A stretch of DNA of 7,683 nucleotides from Saprospiraceae bacterium (lineage in GTDB: Bacteria > Bacteroidota > Bacteroidia > Chitinophagales > Saprospiraceae). The notes beneath the pieces are model-generated. The model saw only the letters and a list, made by a program, of their open reading frames with translations. It made no database searches and was not told the origin of the DNA. The stretch covers positions 1 to 7,683 of the forward strand of contig JABDLW010000868.1 in assembly GCA_013001805.1 (NCBI GenBank). Reading direction: 5' to 3'. The translations under genes were made by a program, and so were the position numbers. Below are positions 5,813 through 7,683 of the stretch, in pieces. Position 1 is the first letter of the stretch; every line of letters starts with the position of its first letter.

Positions 5813-7683
5813 TTATTCCAGCGTCACTAAAGTGACGCCATCTCCACCACGCTCGTGCGGCGGGTGTCTAAGGTCGAATGAGACTGAATAAGTCTTCAGA
5901 ATATCTGTGACCAGAGTTTTCAACACTCCATTACCCTTTCCATGGATAATTTCAATTTGTGCTAGTCCGGCAACCAATGCCCTGTCTACAAATTGCTCAA
6001 GTCGCACCATGGCTTCTTCTTTACGTAGACCTCTCACGTCGATGCGATGATGTACATCTTGCAGTATCTGGGTGTGTGTATTGACTGATCGCTGTTGTTG
6101 AATATCAATCGGTTCACGGGCATGCTCCAGATCTTTTAGTTTGACATTAAGCGTCATATTACCGGCAAGTACGGTAACCTTATTTTTTTGTATGCTCTGG
6201 ATGGCCCCGCTGACGCCACCAATTTTCATCCGTACAAAGTCGCCTACTTCAAAGGGTTTAGAGGTATGTACCGTTCGTGATTTTTGTTCGATCTCCTGGT
6301 GGATGCTTTCCGCTGACTCTCGCAATTCATTTTTCTTTGATTTCAATGAGATGGCCAATTCTTTAGCCTTTTCCAGGTTTTGGTTTTCTCTGATTTCACG
6401 GATCGCCTTTTCGAGATCCTTGTTGGCACGTGATTGCCTTTGCAGTTCCAGCTGTTTTTCATCTAATTTTAACTTCTTCCGACGTACTTCCAGCTCGAGC
6501 GACATACGCTCATAATTTTGCAATAACTTCTGTAATTTTTTTTCCTGGTCCTCAACTTCCTGCAATTTTTTTTCCAGTTCATTTTTTTCTTTCTGTAATG
6601 AGGTAAGCAGAAAATCAAGACGTCCCTCTTTTTTGCCGATCTTTCGCCGGGCGTGATGAACTATTTTTTCGTGGAGACCACTGCGTTGAGCCATTTCGAA
6701 AGCAAATGAACTACCCGGGGAACCGATATCTAACTGGAAAGTGGGAGCGAGCGCCTCTTTGTCAAATGCCATACTCGCATTTTCGATACCATTGGTTTTC
6801 GATGCCATGATTTTTAGATTACCATAGTGGGTAGTGATGACACCACGGGCTTTCAAATGGTGCATTCTATAAAGGATTGATTCGGCGATCGCTGCGCCAA
6901 TCGTGGGTTCTGTGCCAGCTCCAAATTCATCAATCAAGAAGAGTGTCCGGTGGTTTGCTTCTTCGGTAAACACTTTCATGTTTTGTAAATGCGAAGTATA
7001 AGTACTTAAGTCGTGCTCAATGGATTGCTGATCTCCAATATCAGTAAGAATTTGATCAAAGACGCCCATGGTCGAATGATCATCCACCGGGGTTAGAAGT
7101 CCTGCCTGGTGCATAAGACAAAGCAATCCCACAGTTTTCAACGTAATGGTCTTGCCACCGGCATTGGGTCCGCTGATTACTACAATGCGTTGCTGGTCGT
7201 CCAGACGCAGATTGAAAGGAATGACTGCCTCTCGATTATTCTTGTGTTTCAACAACAATAAGGGATGAAATGCCCGGTGCCAATCAAAAACAGGCCGGTC
7301 TACACACTTGGCAGCCGATTCAATACCGAGCGCCAGTCCTTGCAGGGCTTTGGCCTGAATGATATCAAAAGTTGTAATTACCTCAAGATTTGAGATCAGA
7401 GTAGACCGATGTTCCTGCAAGAGGCTACAAAGGTCTTTGAGTATTTTTCGAATCTCACGTCTTTCCTCATTCTGAAGTTCGAAAAACTCACTATCCAGCG
7501 CCAGCGTCTCTTCCGGTTGCATAAAGACAGTTTTACCAGTCGTGGATTCGTCATGAATTATTCCTTTGATTTTTCGCTTATTTTCAGCCAAGACAGCCAG
7601 AACCCGCCGGCCATTCCGGTAGGATTCCAGATTGTCAGCCAATACTCCTTGATCCTTATAACGAATAAGAATCTTATTAAAAG
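5813..7683 (-). CDS. mutS2: MutS2 ATPase/Smr endonuclease family protein, N-terminus beyond window
   Basis: 622 codons are visible and the frame is open to the right edge, so about 150-180 N-terminal residues are missing. A TTG at 7642-7640 is in frame but internal: conserved MutS2 sequence (...KDQGVLADNLESYRNGRRV) crosses it. Counting from the first complete codon (7681), the features are: Walker A GPNAGGKT (171-178), the MutS-type signature around DLSTYTSHL (224-232), Walker B LIDEFGAGTEP (Asp251, Glu252), switch His285 in TTHYGNLK, a long charged coiled coil (about 353-471), a KOW-like beta barrel (about 477-518) and a C-terminal Smr domain (545-622) with IDVRG and HGKGNG. MutS2 lacks the mismatch-recognition domain of MutS. 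Family members suppress recombination, and in Bacillus split collided ribosomes. The Arg in IDVRG, where stand-alone Smr proteins have His, is normal for MutS2. Convergent with ndk. Confidence 0.95.
   Translation of the reverse strand, partial: FNKILIRYKDQGVLADNLESYRNGRRVLAVLAENKRKIKGIIHDESTTGKTVFMQPEETLALDSEFFELQNEERREIRKILKDLCSLLQEHRSTLISNLEVITTFDIIQAKALQGLALGIESAAKCVDRPVFDWHRAFHPLLLLKHKNNREAVIPFNLRLDDQQRIVVISGPNAGGKTITLKTVGLLCLMHQAGLLTPVDDHSTMGVFDQILTDIGDQQSIEHDLSTYTSHLQNMKVFTEEANHRTLFLIDEFGAGTEPTIGAAIAESILYRMHHLKARGVITTHYGNLKIMASKTNGIENASMAFDKEALAPTFQLDIGSPGSSFAFEMAQRSGLHEKIVHHARRKIGKKEGRLDFLLTSLQKEKNELEKKLQEVEDQEKKLQKLLQNYERMSLELEVRRKKLKLDEKQLELQRQSRANKDLEKAIREIRENQNLEKAKELAISLKSKKNELRESAESIHQEIEQKSRTVHTSKPFEVGDFVRMKIGGVSGAIQSIQKNKVTVLAGNMTLNVKLKDLEHAREPIDIQQQRSVNTHTQILQDVHHRIDVRGLRKEEAMVRLEQFVDRALVAGLAQIEIIHGKGNGVLKTLVTDILKTYSVSFDLRHPPHERGGDGVTLVTLE
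5821..5838. repeat. Perfect inverted repeat at the ndk/mutS2 junction
   Basis: GCGTCACTAAAGTGACGC has 8-bp perfect arms around AA (or 7 bp around a TAAA loop). It begins 17 nt after the ndk stop and lies inside the last codons of mutS2 (GVTLVT). Transcripts of either strand could form the hairpin. No T-run follows on either strand, so it is not a classical intrinsic terminator. It could still protect or define the ndk mRNA 3' end. Coding constraint on mutS2 could also explain it. Confidence 0.5.

Noticed and set aside
6141..6515. 124-codon plus-strand open frame
   Set aside because: It is antisense to the mutS2 coiled coil; its Ser/Phe-rich composition is the complement of Lys/Glu-rich codons.
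7640..7642. TTG as the true mutS2 start
   Set aside because: MutS2-conserved residues continue upstream without a stop to the window edge, and a 609-residue protein would lack the N-terminal core.

Overview
The window reads as ordinary chromosome from a member of the Bacteroidota. Signs of this are two lipoprotein signal peptides followed by acidic residues, near-absence of Shine-Dalgarno sequences before start codons, a perfect TAnnTTTG promoter element before ndk, a two-domain FKBP lipoprotein and moderate G+C content. A Saprospiraceae-like lineage is plausible, but the sequence alone does not settle it. There are no tRNA or rRNA genes, insertion sequences, CRISPR arrays or phage genes.

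Layout. At the left edge (1-169, minus) is the N-terminus of an exported protein that begins a PLAT/LH2-like domain. A 123-bp divergent region separates it from a complete lipoprotein sulfatase of the iduronate-2-sulfatase type (293-1795, plus). Tail to tail with the sulfatase, two bases away, lies a minus-strand cluster read from right to left: nrnA-like DHH phosphoesterase (5229-4216), FKBP-type peptidyl-prolyl isomerase lipoprotein (4219-3326, overlapping nrnA by ATGA), prfB encoding release factor 2 (3264-2178), and a small VOC-superfamily protein (2160-1798). Divergent from nrnA is ndk (5384-5803, plus). Convergent with ndk is mutS2 (7683-5813, minus), whose 5' end lies beyond the right edge.

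The best-supported special feature is the programmed +1 frameshift in prfB. The first 20 codons end in an in-frame TGA inside CTTAGGAGGTATCTTTGAC, and the remaining 341 codons are in the +1 frame. A naive gene caller would start RF2 about 60 residues too late. The site is a known autoregulatory device, but it carries a strong SD-like AGGAGG in a lineage that largely ignores SD sequences for initiation.

The central genes are housekeeping: nanoRNA/pAp turnover, periplasmic or surface protein folding, translation termination, nucleotide pools and the MutS2 nuclease/ribosome-rescue family. The left edge, with a sulfatase and a PLAT-like exported protein, is accessory and suggests use of sulfated glycans, though no other polysaccharide-utilisation gene is visible. 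I found no convincing new biological system here. The findings are refinements and testable oddities.
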